64,000 nucleotides of DNA from QFNR01 sp043842855 (GCA_043842855.1 JBBPJF010000004.1:124001-188000), one strand, 5' to 3'. Positions 26,348-36,273 are shown, numbered from the stretch's first letter. Program-made: numbers and translations. The notes: generated by a model not told the origin, from the sequence alone.

Positions 26348-27613
26348 CTAATCCCAGACAAGCAGCACATGTTGTCTCTTACCACGTTGAAGAATTGTAT
26401 AACGCTGAAAACGTATATCCCGTTCGGTTAAAATATATTCAGGATCAATGATCTGCCGACCGTTAAGGTAAACGGCTTTATTTTTGATAAAGGCGCGAGC
26501 TTCATTATTTGATTTAGCTAATTGACTATTTTTCAATGCATCAATGATAGAGATTTGTGCTGCTATTAAATACGTGGGTAAGCCATCTAAAGCCAACTGC
26601 TCAAAATCTGATTCTAATAACTCAGCTTGGCTGACACCAAAAAGGTTCGCAGAAATACGTTGAGCAGCTCTAAGGGCCTCCTGCCCGTGGACCAAAAGAG
26701 TCAGCTGTTCCGCTAGGATTCTCTGTGCTTCTGGTTTCTTAGCGCTGGTTTGATCCTGCTCTTGAATAGCATCGATTTGTTCCAGTGATAGAAAAGTGAA
26801 GAACTTTAGAAAAGTATAAACGTCTGCATCTGCCACTTTAAGCCAAAATTGGTAGAATTGGTAAGGAGAGGTTTTTCTCGCTGTTAACCATACTGCTTCT
26901 CCTTCAGTTTTGCCAAATTTAGTTCCATCCGCCTTAGTAATCAAGGGTAAGGTTAAACCATAAACTTTTCTCTGATTCACTCGCCGAGTCAATTCTATAC
27001 CAGAGGTAATATTACCCCACTGATCTGAACCACCAATTTGCAAAATACAGTTGTAACGTTGGTTGAGTTGCGCAAAATCGTATGACTGTAGCAAACTATA
27101 AGAGAACTCCGTAAAGGAAATACCGATGCCTTCTCGGCTTAACCTCTGCCTAACAGATTCCTTGTTGATCATCGCATTGACAGAAAAGTGTTTTCCAACT
27201 TCCCGCAAAAAAGTCAACACATCTAAAGAAGCGGTCCAATCAGCGTTATTAGCTATCACCGCTGCTGTTTCACCTGAAAAATTTAAGAAAGGCTCTAGCT
27301 GTTTACGAATTTTCTTAGCCCAGTCTGCAACCACTCCAAGGGCATTCAAACTGCGTTCAGCCACCTTAAAGCTAGGATCCCCAATCAAGCCTGTCGCTCC
27401 TCCTACTAAAGCGATAGGGCGATGTCCTGCTAATTGAAAACGACGTAAAACTAATATGGGTAACAAATGACCTATATGCAAACTATCGGCGGTAGGATCA
27501 AAGCCACAGTAGATGGTACAGCATCCTTGATTTAAAGCCTCCTCTAGTGCCTCTCTATCGGATACTTGTTGTATTAGTCCACGCTGCTCTAATTCATCAA
27601 TTAATGAGTTCAT
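26348..27613 (-). CDS. tyrS: Tyrosyl-tRNA synthetase
   Basis: Class I synthetase charging tRNA-Tyr. The ATG at 27613 gives 421 residues beginning MNSLIDELEQRGLIQQVSD, matching the family. The frame is open 37 residues further upstream, but that segment is not homologous and would run into the gltX promoter region. HIGH motif HIGH (46-49), GGATGLIGDP, the QIGGSDQWGNI tyrosine/ATP segment, the KMSKS-equivalent KFGKT, and a C-terminal S4 RNA-binding domain (about 355-421). It is divergent from gltX. Confidence 0.96.
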   Translation of the reverse strand: MNSLIDELEQRGLIQQVSDREALEEALNQGCCTIYCGFDPTADSLHIGHLLPILVLRRFQLAGHRPIALVGGATGLIGDPSFKVAERSLNALGVVADWAKKIRKQLEPFLNFSGETAAVIANNADWTASLDVLTFLREVGKHFSVNAMINKESVRQRLSREGIGISFTEFSYSLLQSYDFAQLNQRYNCILQIGGSDQWGNITSGIELTRRVNQRKVYGLTLPLITKADGTKFGKTEGEAVWLTARKTSPYQFYQFWLKVADADVYTFLKFFTFLSLEQIDAIQEQDQTSAKKPEAQRILAEQLTLLVHGQEALRAAQRISANLFGVSQAELLESDFEQLALDGLPTYLIAAQISIIDALKNSQLAKSNNEARAFIKNKAVYLNGRQIIDPEYILTERDIRFQRYTILQRGKRQHVLLVWD

Positions 27614-27816
27614 ATTCTTCAACTGAATAGGGATTGAATCTGTTCTAGTGCTATCAACAATAAATGCTTCTATAGGTATGCAAGCAAAGCTTACTCCCCT
27701 ACAAGCTGCCGCTATTCTAGCCACTTAGCTTAATAAAGTAAAATTCCACATTTCTGTTTGCTAGCTAAGTTGATAATGAGGGATAATCCCGAGCACTTGT
27801 ACAGGAAGGATTGAAA

Positions 27817-29211
27817 ATGACTATACGCACGCGTTTTTCCCCTAGCCCTACTGGTTTTTTGCATGTTGGAGGTGCCAGGACTGCCTTATTTTCTTGGGCT
27901 TATGCAAAGAAAATGGGAGGACAGTTCATTTTAAGAATTGAAGACACAGATTTAGAGCGTTCTACAGCAGCTTCAGTCCAAGCTATCCTAGATGGAATGT
28001 CTTGGCTTGGTTTAGACTACGATGAAGGGCCTTTTTATCAAACCCAGCGTCTAGAACGTTATCAAGCAGTTATTCACCAACTTATTGCTGATGGAAAAGC
28101 TTACTATTGCTACTGTAGTAAAGCGGAACTAGAAGCTATGCGTCTTCAGGCTGAACAAGCAAAGGAACATTTCGTTTATGATCGGCGTTGGCGTCCTGAA
28201 GTGGGAAAAAACCTCCCCCCACCACCTCCTGGAGTTTCGCCTGTAGTTCGTTTTAAAAACCCCTTGACAGGAAGTATCAAATGGAATGATTTGGTCAAAG
28301 GAGAAATTCAATTTGAACAAGCTGTTTTTGAAGATTTTATTATCGCCCGAAGTGATGGGATGCCCACCTATAATTTTTGTGTGGTGGTAGATGATTATGA
28401 TATGAAAATTTCTCATGTAATTAGAGGAGATGATCACATTAATAACACCCCCAAGCAACTTAACCTATTCTATGCACTCAACGCTATCCCACCTCAGTAT
28501 GCCCATCTTCCTATGATTCTCAATGCTAGTGGCAGCAAGATGTCTAAACGGAAAGATGCTGTGAGCGTGACGGAATACGAGCATATGGGCATTCTCCCTC
28601 AAGCATTGCTTAACCATTTAGCACGTCTAGGTTGGTCGCACCAAAATGCTGAATTTTTTTCTATGGAACAATTCCTTACTTGGTTTAAATTGGAAGATAT
28701 TCAACCTTCTCCTAGTCGCTTTGATAGTGAAAAGCTTCATTGGTTAAACGGTGAATACATTCGTCATATGTCCGGGGAAGAACTTACTCAGCAGATAGTA
28801 AAAAAACTACCCCAAACCATACAAAATAAAGTAACTTTGGTTAAGTTAGCTGGCATTTTAGATTTAGTCAAAAATAGAAACAATAATCTAAATGACCTCG
28901 CAAAAGAGGCCAGTTACTTTTACCTTAAGCAAACCCCTACTCCTGAAGAAATTAAAAAATTTTGGGATGAAAGCAGCACTACTCGCTTAGAGCAATTTGC
29001 ACTAACGCTGGAAGCTGTGCCGATAGAAGACTGGAATGTACAGACGCTACATGGCTTGTTAAAATCCTTTTGCGAAAAACAAAATATTAAAATGAAACAA
29101 CTAGGTATGCCCTTACGTCTGAAAATCTGTGGTACTAGTCAAACGCCCTCTATCGATGCTGTGCTCGCTATCATGGGCAAAGAAGAAGTACTCAACAGAA
29201 TTAGAGCCTAA
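27817..29211 (+). CDS. gltX: Glutamyl-tRNA synthetase
   Basis: Class I synthetase for tRNA-Glu, which also feeds the C5 heme pathway. The ATG at 27817 has an AGGAAGGA ribosome-binding site at proper distance; an in-frame TTG lies two codons upstream. The 464-residue product has FSPSPTGFLHVGGART (HIGH-type HVGG at about 16-19), the zinc-region CYCSKAE, KMSKRKDAVSV near residue 245 and a C-terminal helical anticodon domain. The overall pattern is discriminating GluRS. Confidence 0.96.
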   Translation: MTIRTRFSPSPTGFLHVGGARTALFSWAYAKKMGGQFILRIEDTDLERSTAASVQAILDGMSWLGLDYDEGPFYQTQRLERYQAVIHQLIADGKAYYCYCSKAELEAMRLQAEQAKEHFVYDRRWRPEVGKNLPPPPPGVSPVVRFKNPLTGSIKWNDLVKGEIQFEQAVFEDFIIARSDGMPTYNFCVVVDDYDMKISHVIRGDDHINNTPKQLNLFYALNAIPPQYAHLPMILNASGSKMSKRKDAVSVTEYEHMGILPQALLNHLARLGWSHQNAEFFSMEQFLTWFKLEDIQPSPSRFDSEKLHWLNGEYIRHMSGEELTQQIVKKLPQTIQNKVTLVKLAGILDLVKNRNNNLNDLAKEASYFYLKQTPTPEEIKKFWDESSTTRLEQFALTLEAVPIEDWNVQTLHGLLKSFCEKQNIKMKQLGMPLRLKICGTSQTPSIDAVLAIMGKEEVLNRIRA

Positions 29212-29586
29212 TGCTGTACGCAATCTCGTGACCTAAACTAGTGAGACTAATCTGCTTTCTAGGCTCTGCATACGTTTAAGAAAATTAGTAAACTTACTAT
29301 GCTAGCAGCACAGAACATAGAAATTGCTAGTATGAAAGCCATAGCGCTCTAGCAAGGTACTCGATTTATATAAAAGGGGGGTTGCCCTACACCTCTGTTT
29401 TGCTAGAAGCAAAAAATATCAACAGTTGCAGGGGCAGTTAAAAAGTAGAATTAAAACTAAAGTTGCAGCGGAGCGTCTTTGATTGGTGGCGTCCAGCATG
29501 CTATACAGCGCTCCTGCTACGTTTTAGGACTTAAGAACTATTCGCTATTGTGCATTGAGTGGAAGGATATTTGTGGAATTCCTAAC
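29212..29586. other. 375-bp spacer between convergent gltX and the acetyltransferase gene
   Basis: Contains a G6 run with T/A-rich flanks (29375-29390) and a TTTTGC/GCAAAA hairpin near 29398-29415 without a T-run. No gene or RNA recognised. Confidence 0.4.
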
Positions 29587-30255
29587 CTAATTTGGCAATA
29601 AATCTCGAAGTTCTCCTTTGTGTTTTCTAAATTTTTTCCAGTCGTCCACAAGTATAGAAAAAATTTCCCCATCCCAGAAACGGTTTTTTTCCCAGAAATA
29701 ATCTCTTAGTATGCCCTCTGACCTTAAACCGACGCGATAAAGTAACTTTCTAGAGCTTAGATTTTGAGGAAAAATAAAGGCTTCCAAACGATGTAGATGC
29801 AGTCTTTTAAAACCATAGTGCTGGATAGCACTGATCGCCTCTGTCATGTAACCCTGTCGCCAAAATTTCGGATTAAGATCATACCCTAATTCCGTACTGT
29901 AGTGCTGTTCCCTAAAATTATGAAATCCACAGGTGCCTATCAGTTCATTTGTCTTTTTTAGGCAAATAGCCCAGCGAATTGATCTCTTCATTTCATACCC
30001 GACATTCCAAACTCTAATTAAGTCTTCAGCTTCCTCTTCTGATTGAAAGGTATTTAAGTCATAATGTTCCGTCACTATATCTTGAGAAAAATAGTTAAAA
30101 ATAGCCGAAATGTCTGCATACGTAGGCCGCCTTAAAATTAAACGTTTTGTCTCTAAATAGGGAAAAGCATTGGTCTTATTAGCACGCCAACCAAACAAAA
30201 AACTTTTTTTGGTACGAGTAGCTGGATATTCTATTTCTTCCTTCATATAGATCAT
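29587..30255 (-). CDS. GNAT-family N-acetyltransferase (RimJ/RimL-like)
   Basis: Transfers acetyl from acetyl-CoA to an unknown acceptor. The 222-residue product has the RimJ/L pattern: ETKRLILRRPTYADISAI near residue 34, IGTCGFHNF, and the CoA-binding ELGYDLNPKFWRQGYMTEA with the R/Q-x-x-G-x-A/T type turn. It continues HRLEAFIFPQNLSSRKLLYRVGLRSEG. An N-terminal 25-residue basic extension precedes the domain. Start at 30255 or 30246, neither with a clear ribosome-binding site. It is convergent with gltX and monocistronic. Confidence 0.85.
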   Translation of the reverse strand: MIYMKEEIEYPATRTKKSFLFGWRANKTNAFPYLETKRLILRRPTYADISAIFNYFSQDIVTEHYDLNTFQSEEEAEDLIRVWNVGYEMKRSIRWAICLKKTNELIGTCGFHNFREQHYSTELGYDLNPKFWRQGYMTEAISAIQHYGFKRLHLHRLEAFIFPQNLSSRKLLYRVGLRSEGILRDYFWEKNRFWDGEIFSILVDDWKKFRKHKGELRDLLPN

Positions 30256-30486
30256 ACCGTTATAAATTAAGAAATCTATTATCCAATAAAAGTATAGCGG
30301 AGAAAATATCTTCAGATCCCCAAATTCAGTCCTCTTCTATTTCGCTAATGCCTATCAAATATGGATCAGAATAGCGACTGATCAATTTTAAACTCTTATG
30401 TAATTAATTTTCTTCATAGGAGCCATTTCTTCCTAGATCGGGTCAAGAGGTACAATAAGACTTAAGTTTAATTTTTGGATGGATGT

Positions 30487-31638
30487 ATGCGTTTAGGTTT
30501 AAACAAGATAACTTGTATAGAAGACTTATTTGCCGTTTATAGTAAACGGGTGCCCAAAATGTTTTATGACTATTGTGAGAGTGGTTCTTGGAGTGAGCAA
30601 ACTTTTCTAGAAAATAAAGCAGATTTTAAAAAAATTTATCTGAGACAAAGGGTGTTACGTGACCTGAGTCAACGCTCAGTACACACAAATCTGTTGGGGG
30701 AGCACCTCAGTATGCCCGTAGTTCTAGCGCCCGTTGGCTTAACTGGGATGCAACATGCTGATGGAGAAATACTCGCTGCGAAAGCAGCTAAACGTTTTGG
30801 CATACCCTATACCTTATCCACCATGAGCATCTGTTCTCTCGAAGAAGTTGCTGAATATACTGATTACCACCCTTTTTGGTTTCAATTGTACATGATGAAA
30901 GATCGTGATTTCATGAAAGATTTGATGCTAAGAGCGCAAAAAGCTGGTTGTAGTGCTCTAGTGCTTACCGTAGATCTACAAATCATTGGCCAACGACATA
31001 AAGATATCAAAAATGGCTTAACTACTCCACCTAAAATTACTTTTAAAAATCTTCTCAATTTAGCTACTAAGCCTTACTGGTGTAAGGCAATGCTGAAAAC
31101 GAGGAGATATAGCTTTGGGAACATCATCGGTTATCGCTCCGATATTTCTAATGTAGGCTCACTCAGTGCCTGGATTACAGAGCAATTTGACATAAAACTG
31201 AGCTGGAAAGATATTGACTGGATTAAACAGCACTGGAAAGGTCCGCTGATCCTCAAAGGAATTATGGAGGCGGAAGACGCCCTGCATGCTATTAATAGTG
31301 GCGTAGACGCCATAGTAGTTTCCAACCATGGAGGTAGACAATTAGATGGAGCTCCTTCAAGTATCTCTGTTTTAAAAGAAGTTATCCAAGCCGTAGATCA
31401 AAAGATAGAAGTTCTTTTGGACGGCGGCATCCGTTCTGGTCAAGATATTTTAAAAACGCTTGCCCTTGGGGCAAAGGCAGTGATGTTAGGTCGACCTTAC
31501 ATCTACGGGCTGGGCGCTTATGGTGAGGAAGGAGTTTATCAAGTACTGAGCCTCCTTCAAAAAGAACTGGACTTAACTATGGCTTTTTGCGGGATAACTA
31601 ATACAACCCAGATTAGCTCTGCAATTCTCAGAAGTTAA
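30487..31638 (+). CDS. lldD: FMN-dependent L-lactate dehydrogenase family
   Basis: Alpha-hydroxy-acid dehydrogenase passing electrons from L-lactate to the quinone pool. ATG 30487 gives 383 residues; an upstream TTG (30475) adds four. Family segments: APVGLTGMQHADGE, STMSICSLEEV, WFQLYMMKDR, the catalytic His in SNHGGRQLDG (H281) and the flavin phosphate loop DGGIRSGQDILK. Length and order match LldD rather than glycolate oxidase or FMN-dependent lactate oxidase. No lldP or lldR neighbours. With cydAB in the same window it suggests lactate-fed respiration. Confidence 0.88.
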   Translation: MRLGLNKITCIEDLFAVYSKRVPKMFYDYCESGSWSEQTFLENKADFKKIYLRQRVLRDLSQRSVHTNLLGEHLSMPVVLAPVGLTGMQHADGEILAAKAAKRFGIPYTLSTMSICSLEEVAEYTDYHPFWFQLYMMKDRDFMKDLMLRAQKAGCSALVLTVDLQIIGQRHKDIKNGLTTPPKITFKNLLNLATKPYWCKAMLKTRRYSFGNIIGYRSDISNVGSLSAWITEQFDIKLSWKDIDWIKQHWKGPLILKGIMEAEDALHAINSGVDAIVVSNHGGRQLDGAPSSISVLKEVIQAVDQKIEVLLDGGIRSGQDILKTLALGAKAVMLGRPYIYGLGAYGEEGVYQVLSLLQKELDLTMAFCGITNTTQISSAILRS

Positions 31639-31817
31639 TCATATTCATCCGCTAAATGACGTTAACCCATAGTCCATTTTACTTTTTAGATGGTTACAGT
31701 AACGTAGGCTAAATTTTGAGCACGAGGAAATCCTAACTCAAACTAAGTTTCTGTATAATTTGGAATTATAGGTTAAATACTAGCCTTTAATGTTTGTAAA
31801 AAAATAAGTCTTTTTAC

Positions 31818-31845
31818 TTGCTTTTTACCTCATGCCTCTTATAAT
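31818..31845 (+). promoter_or_regulatory. Putative promoter of ubiK-comM
   Basis: Perfect -10 TATAAT (31840-31845) with TTGCTT (31818-31823) 16 bases upstream, about 60 bases before the ubiK ATG. Confidence 0.55.
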
Positions 31846-31904
31846 AATTCGGATAAACTAACAAAGGTTAGTGATTTATTCGTTGCCTATTTGAAGGAAT
31901 TGGT

Positions 31905-32267
31905 ATGTCTTTATCCCGAGCTTTGTTGGAAGAACTGACTTTCAAACTTAGCGAATTGGTTAAAAATAGTCCTGCAAAGGATATTGAAAAAAATTTAAAA
32001 TATTTCCTCAGCTCTGTCTTAAGTAGGATGGATTTGGTTACTCGTGACGAATTTGAATTGCAGCAAGCTCAATTGCGCAAGGCCAGTGAGACTATTAGAC
32101 ACCTAGAGGAACGTCTCGACAAATTAGAGAATGCTTCCGGAAAGGCTGCTAGAACATCCGTGAAGGCTTCTACCCTTCCTGTTCCAAAGGATGTTATCAA
32201 AGCTACTAGCCCAGCTCAAAGTGATTCCTCTCTACCTCGTAAAAAAATCTCACCCAAACGTGTTTAA
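31905..32267 (+). CDS. ubiK: Ubiquinone biosynthesis accessory factor UbiK (YqiC/BMFP)
   Basis: Trimeric coiled-coil membrane-fusogenic protein that assists the soluble ubiquinone biosynthesis complex. The family segment is KNLKYFLSSVLSRMDLVTRDEFELQQAQLRKA at about 28-60, followed by a heptad-rich ERLDKLE stretch. The C-terminal 45 residues (about 75-120) are a Ser/Lys/Pro-rich basic tail that is longer than in the E. coli protein. It lies 15 bases before comM, a conserved pairing in gammaproteobacteria. Confidence 0.9.
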   Translation: MSLSRALLEELTFKLSELVKNSPAKDIEKNLKYFLSSVLSRMDLVTRDEFELQQAQLRKASETIRHLEERLDKLENASGKAARTSVKASTLPVPKDVIKATSPAQSDSSLPRKKISPKRV

Positions 32268-32282
32268 AGTCTAGTCATTTTC

Positions 32283-33791
32283 GTGGGAAATTTAGCAATT
32301 GTTTACAGCAGGGCTTTGTTGGGTTTAGAGGCCGAATTAGTGGAGATAGAGGCACACCTATCAAATGGATTGCCTCAATTCCATATTGTTGGGCTTCCCG
32401 AAGCAGAGGTAAAAGAAAGCCGAGATCGAGTGAGGGCTGCTATTCTGCAAAGCGGGTTGTGCTTTCCTGCAAAAAAAATCGTTATTAATCTCGCACCTGC
32501 TGAGTTACCAAAGGAATCAGGTCGTTTTGATCTTCCGATCGCTATTAGTATTTTGATTGCTAGTCAACAAGTTAGCGTTGAACCAGCTCTTTATGAATTT
32601 GCAGGAGAACTCGCATTATCCGGACAACTAAGAGCAGTTCGTGGAGATATCTTATTGATGCGAGCAGCGCTCCAAGCTAATAGAACACTCATACTACCGA
32701 AAAGCAATCAAGCTAATAGTCGTTTTTTCCCAAATGCTCCATTCCTATTTGCAGAAACTCTAACCCAAATTGTTTCTCATCTCAATCAGGTGGAAAAACT
32801 AATCCCACCGCCACCCTATGACATCCCGAGCGAACAAGTGAGTGGTAGTACTGCCTCTGCACTAGATATAAGCGACATCAATGGACAGCAAACAGCTAAA
32901 AAAGCGCTAGAAATAGCAGCCGCTGGAGGACACAATCTACTGTTGGTTGGCCCTCCTGGAACGGGTAAATCTATGCTAGCCAACCGGTTACCCTCAATTC
33001 TGCCACCTCTCACCCGCGAAGAATCAATGGAAAACGCGATGATTGCGTCAATTGTCAAAAGTAGCCAAGCTCCGATTGAACAACAGGAGCGTCCCTTTAG
33101 GAACCCTCACCATACTGCTTCTACAGCTGCGATTATCGGAGGAGGTAGTCAAGCCAGGCCGGGAGAGATTACCCTAGCTCATAATGGAGTTTTATTTTTA
33201 GATGAACTTTCAGAATTTCCAAGACCGGTCTTAGAAGCATTAAGGGAGCCTCTAGAAACAAAGTCTGTGCATGTTTCTCGAGTGGCAGTTCAAACTACAT
33301 ATCCTGCTAATTTCCAGCTGATTGCCACCATGAATCCCTGTCCGTGCGGCTTTCATGGACACCCCCTACAGAATTGCCATTGTACTCCTGAACAAATCAA
33401 ACGTTATCAAAGCAAATTATCTGGCCCTCTATTAGATCGAATAGATTTAATAGTACAGGTTCCACCCCTCTCACCAAAGCAGTTGCTAACTAATTCCGCC
33501 CCTCTGGAAAGCAGTAGAGAGATCAAAAAAAGAGTTATCAAATCTAGAGAATTACAGTACAATCGTCAGGGAGGTTTGAACTGTAGCTTAACTTCCCGAG
33601 CGCTAGAGGACTTTGCTCAAGTGGAAGAGGAAGCAAGATCGTTTTTGCTGGATAACTTAGTGAAGCTCGGCTTGTCTGTCAGGAGTTTCCATAAAATATT
33701 GAAAGTGGCTCGGACTGTCGCGGATCTAGGGAGTTTGCCCAAAGTAAATAGAGACTGCGTCCTAAAAGCCGTTAATTTCAGAAGAATCTAA
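32283..33791 (+). CDS. comM: AAA+ Mg-chelatase-like helicase ComM (YifB)
   Basis: Branch-migration helicase of natural transformation in Vibrio and widely conserved as YifB. The 502-residue product starts at GTG (LAIVYSRALLGLEAELVEIE). The N-terminal ChlI-type domain carries HLSNGLPQFHIVGLPEAEVKESRDRVRAAI. The AAA+ core has Walker A GPPGTGKS (about 222-229) and Walker B VLFLDEL, then the zinc-like CPCGFHGH...C segment and the C-terminal Mg-chelatase domain. It is complete, although I see no other competence genes in the window. Confidence 0.95.
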   Translation: MGNLAIVYSRALLGLEAELVEIEAHLSNGLPQFHIVGLPEAEVKESRDRVRAAILQSGLCFPAKKIVINLAPAELPKESGRFDLPIAISILIASQQVSVEPALYEFAGELALSGQLRAVRGDILLMRAALQANRTLILPKSNQANSRFFPNAPFLFAETLTQIVSHLNQVEKLIPPPPYDIPSEQVSGSTASALDISDINGQQTAKKALEIAAAGGHNLLLVGPPGTGKSMLANRLPSILPPLTREESMENAMIASIVKSSQAPIEQQERPFRNPHHTASTAAIIGGGSQARPGEITLAHNGVLFLDELSEFPRPVLEALREPLETKSVHVSRVAVQTTYPANFQLIATMNPCPCGFHGHPLQNCHCTPEQIKRYQSKLSGPLLDRIDLIVQVPPLSPKQLLTNSAPLESSREIKKRVIKSRELQYNRQGGLNCSLTSRALEDFAQVEEEARSFLLDNLVKLGLSVRSFHKILKVARTVADLGSLPKVNRDCVLKAVNFRRI

Positions 33792-33864
33792 ATTTCGAGC
33801 GCTAGCACTACTGCTAGTGGCTTGCTGGTATTGTCCTTTTTTGAGGTATTCCTGGAAGGAACAT

Positions 33865-34656
33865 ATGAAAGATTTTGGAAAAAAAATAATGAGCGTTATT
33901 GTCGGTATGCTGCTTGCTACCTTTTCTATCGGTGCTCTGTTGTGGTTCGTAAACCGCTATATGTTCAGTAGACCCCCAGTTCAGACGGATGCTCCTAACT
34001 CTACTGTTATCCAACCCCAAAAAGCGGAATCTACTAATTCAGATTCTCTTGCTGAACTAACCAATCTTGGGGGATTTGATAGCTCGAAAACTACCTCAAC
34101 TTCGGAAGAAACTAACGAATTCCAGATAGAATCTGAACCACGAGACTCTTCTAGTGTTTCAGAGACTTCCTCTGCTAATCCAGCTGCTAAATCGGCAGCT
34201 ACCAAGGTTAGTCCTAGCGAACAGGCATCATCTAGCTCAGATCACAATCCGCAACAACGTGGAGCGGTTGGACACAGTATTCGCTCCCCTATTCATCTTG
34301 GCATTGATTCTTCTGTTACCCCAGTAAAACATGCAGGACAATCTCCTACGCCTCCTATTTCTAAAGATCGTATTGGCTCTCTTATCAAGGAGCTTGACCG
34401 TCATAAAGCGTCTTCTCTTACTTCAACCCGAAGCTACCAAATCCAGATGGGTGCTTACCGTGACCCTAAAGAAGCGGATCGTCAGAGAGCTCATTTGTTA
34501 ATACTTAATGTATCTGCACAAGTAATTAAGGTTAAGGTAAATGGACAAGATTATTATCGGGTTATCTCTGCTAAACCATTGACAAAAGAGCAGGCTCTGC
34601 AAATACAGTCAGCCTTGAGGGCTCAACATATTGACAGTATAGTCCTATCTCGTTAA
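33865..34656 (+). CDS. SPOR-domain protein, FtsN-like
   Basis: Bitopic protein with one N-terminal membrane helix (about 9-29), a long low-complexity Ser/Thr/Pro/Glu periplasmic linker (about 35-180) and a C-terminal SPOR domain (about 190-263, SYQIQMGAYRDPKEADRQRAHL), which binds denuded septal peptidoglycan. The ATG at 33865 follows GGAAGGA; the open frame adds 16 upstream residues that are not needed. It is followed by dsbA after 49 bases; an SPOR gene next to dsbA is also seen in xanthomonads, where argS precedes it. FtsN function is inferred from architecture and context only. Confidence 0.82.
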   Translation: MKDFGKKIMSVIVGMLLATFSIGALLWFVNRYMFSRPPVQTDAPNSTVIQPQKAESTNSDSLAELTNLGGFDSSKTTSTSEETNEFQIESEPRDSSSVSETSSANPAAKSAATKVSPSEQASSSSDHNPQQRGAVGHSIRSPIHLGIDSSVTPVKHAGQSPTPPISKDRIGSLIKELDRHKASSLTSTRSYQIQMGAYRDPKEADRQRAHLLILNVSAQVIKVKVNGQDYYRVISAKPLTKEQALQIQSALRAQHIDSIVLSR

Positions 34657-34705
34657 GCGTTTATCCCATCTACAGGCCCTTCCCATCAATTTAGGAAATA
34701 CCATC

Positions 34706-35398
34706 ATGAAATACTCTGGCTTTGTATCATTGCTATTAGGTTTATTGGCAAGCATAACTTTTGCAGGTTCAACCATTCAAGAGGGAAAAGACTACACATT
34801 ACTGAGTGAGCCCATACCTGCCGTTGACCCCAGCCGAGTTGAAATTATTGAAGCCTTTTCCTATACATGCATTCATTGTCAACATTTTGAGCCTCTATTA
34901 CTCAACTTTTTTCAACAACATGCTAAGCAGCCCATAACCCTTAGAAAAGTACATGTATACTGGGGAAATAAGTTCTTGAACCTTATTCGCTTAAATGTTG
35001 CAGTTCAGGAGAATCACGTAGGTAATGTGGCGAATAGTGCCATTTTCAAAGCTATTCTTGAAGATGGCGTAGATTTATCTCAAGAAAGAAACATTATCAA
35101 TTGGTTGAATGCACAGACAAAATTTGATGGAAAACAGGTTGCTAAAACTTATCAGTTGGCCTCTACTCAACTTAAGTCGCGCGAGATAGCAAAATTAACA
35201 AAAAGATATGGCTTTGAGGCTACTCCTACTCTAGTAGTAGCAGGTAAATATAAAGTTAACCTTGCAGCCCTAACCTCTGAGACAGATTTAGAACGAATAC
35301 TTACTGGCTTAGTCGAATTAGCCCGTAGAGGTACTTCTATTAAGCTTTACCCTAACTCTGGAGCCGAATTAGTTGCGCGTGCTAATGGGGCATCCTAA
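34706..35398 (+). CDS. dsbA: Thiol:disulfide interchange protein DsbA
   Basis: Periplasmic oxidase introducing disulfides into exported proteins. A signal peptide (about 1-20, cleavage near FAG) precedes a thioredoxin fold interrupted by a helical domain. The active site is C55-I-H-C58 rather than the usual CPHC, and the cis-Pro loop reads ATPTLVV. The 230-residue length is normal. The autotransporters in this window each carry a cysteine pair in the passenger that would be candidate substrates (inference). No dsbB is in the window. Confidence 0.92.
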   Translation: MKYSGFVSLLLGLLASITFAGSTIQEGKDYTLLSEPIPAVDPSRVEIIEAFSYTCIHCQHFEPLLLNFFQQHAKQPITLRKVHVYWGNKFLNLIRLNVAVQENHVGNVANSAIFKAILEDGVDLSQERNIINWLNAQTKFDGKQVAKTYQLASTQLKSREIAKLTKRYGFEATPTLVVAGKYKVNLAALTSETDLERILTGLVELARRGTSIKLYPNSGAELVARANGAS

Positions 35399-35445
35399 CG
35401 TTCTAGCGTCTTATTTGCCTTACCAATAAATAGGTTGAATGACTA

Positions 35446-36255
35446 ATGAATTTTCTTACCGTTCTGATTGTCGGCATAGTAGAGGGGTTAACAGAGTATC
35501 TCCCTGTCTCTTCCACCGCTCATATGGTTTTTACCCTACACCTTCTGGGAATTCCGGAAAGTAGCTTTGTGAAAGTTTTCATTATTGCTATTCAGCTGGG
35601 GGCTATTCTAGCAGTAGTGGTCCTATATTGGAGAAGATTCTTCACCTTAGCCCATTATCATTTTTATCAGAACTTGATAGTGGCTGTGTCTCCTGCCCTA
35701 ATACTCGGAGCGTTGTTTAATAGTAAAATAGAAGCCTTGCTGGACCAACCCGTCCATATTGCTATTGTCTTGATCGTTGGAGGTATAGTGCTTTTAGGCG
35801 TGGATAAAGCTTTCAGTCGGCCACGTGTCTTACAGGAACGTGATATAAATCATAAGAATGCTTTTTTTATTGGCTTGTGGCAGTGTTTAGCTATGGTGCC
35901 TGGGGTAAGTCGTTCTGCTGCTTCCATCTTAGGAGGTATGCAACAAGGACTATCTCGAACTCTAGCAGCAGAATTTTCTTTTTGGTTGGCTGTCCCTACG
36001 ATGTGTGCAGCAAGTGCGTTTGCGCTTTTTATTAAAAAATGGCAGTTTGAAACTACAGTCAAGAAAGGCTATGAGCTTATTTTTCTCTCAGCTCAACATT
36101 TTCAACTTTTCTTACTAGGTAGTTTTGTCGCTTTCCTAGTAGCACTTCTTTCTATACGTTTATTGATTGGATTAGTTCAAAGGTATGGGTTTAAACCTTG
36201 GGGCTGGTATCGAATTATTGTCGGCTCTTTACTATTAGCAATTTTTATCCGATGA
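35446..36255 (+). CDS. uppP: Undecaprenyl-diphosphatase UppP (BacA)
   Basis: Integral-membrane enzyme recycling the C55 lipid carrier for peptidoglycan and other envelope polymers. The 269-residue product with about eight membrane segments has the first signature VEGLTEYLPVSSTAH (about 12-26; a Gly commonly precedes the His, Ala here) and the second PGVSRSAASI (about 153-162) with its Ser and Arg. It lies 47 bases after dsbA and 18 before argB on the same strand. Confidence 0.95.
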   Translation: MNFLTVLIVGIVEGLTEYLPVSSTAHMVFTLHLLGIPESSFVKVFIIAIQLGAILAVVVLYWRRFFTLAHYHFYQNLIVAVSPALILGALFNSKIEALLDQPVHIAIVLIVGGIVLLGVDKAFSRPRVLQERDINHKNAFFIGLWQCLAMVPGVSRSAASILGGMQQGLSRTLAAEFSFWLAVPTMCAASAFALFIKKWQFETTVKKGYELIFLSAQHFQLFLLGSFVAFLVALLSIRLLIGLVQRYGFKPWGWYRIIVGSLLLAIFIR

Positions 36256-36273
36256 TTTTTTGCAGAGAGTTGC

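Noticed and set aside
29375..29415. Possible terminator after gltX
   Set aside because: TTTTGC/GCAAAA stem lacks a following T-run on either strand and is 190 bases past the stop.
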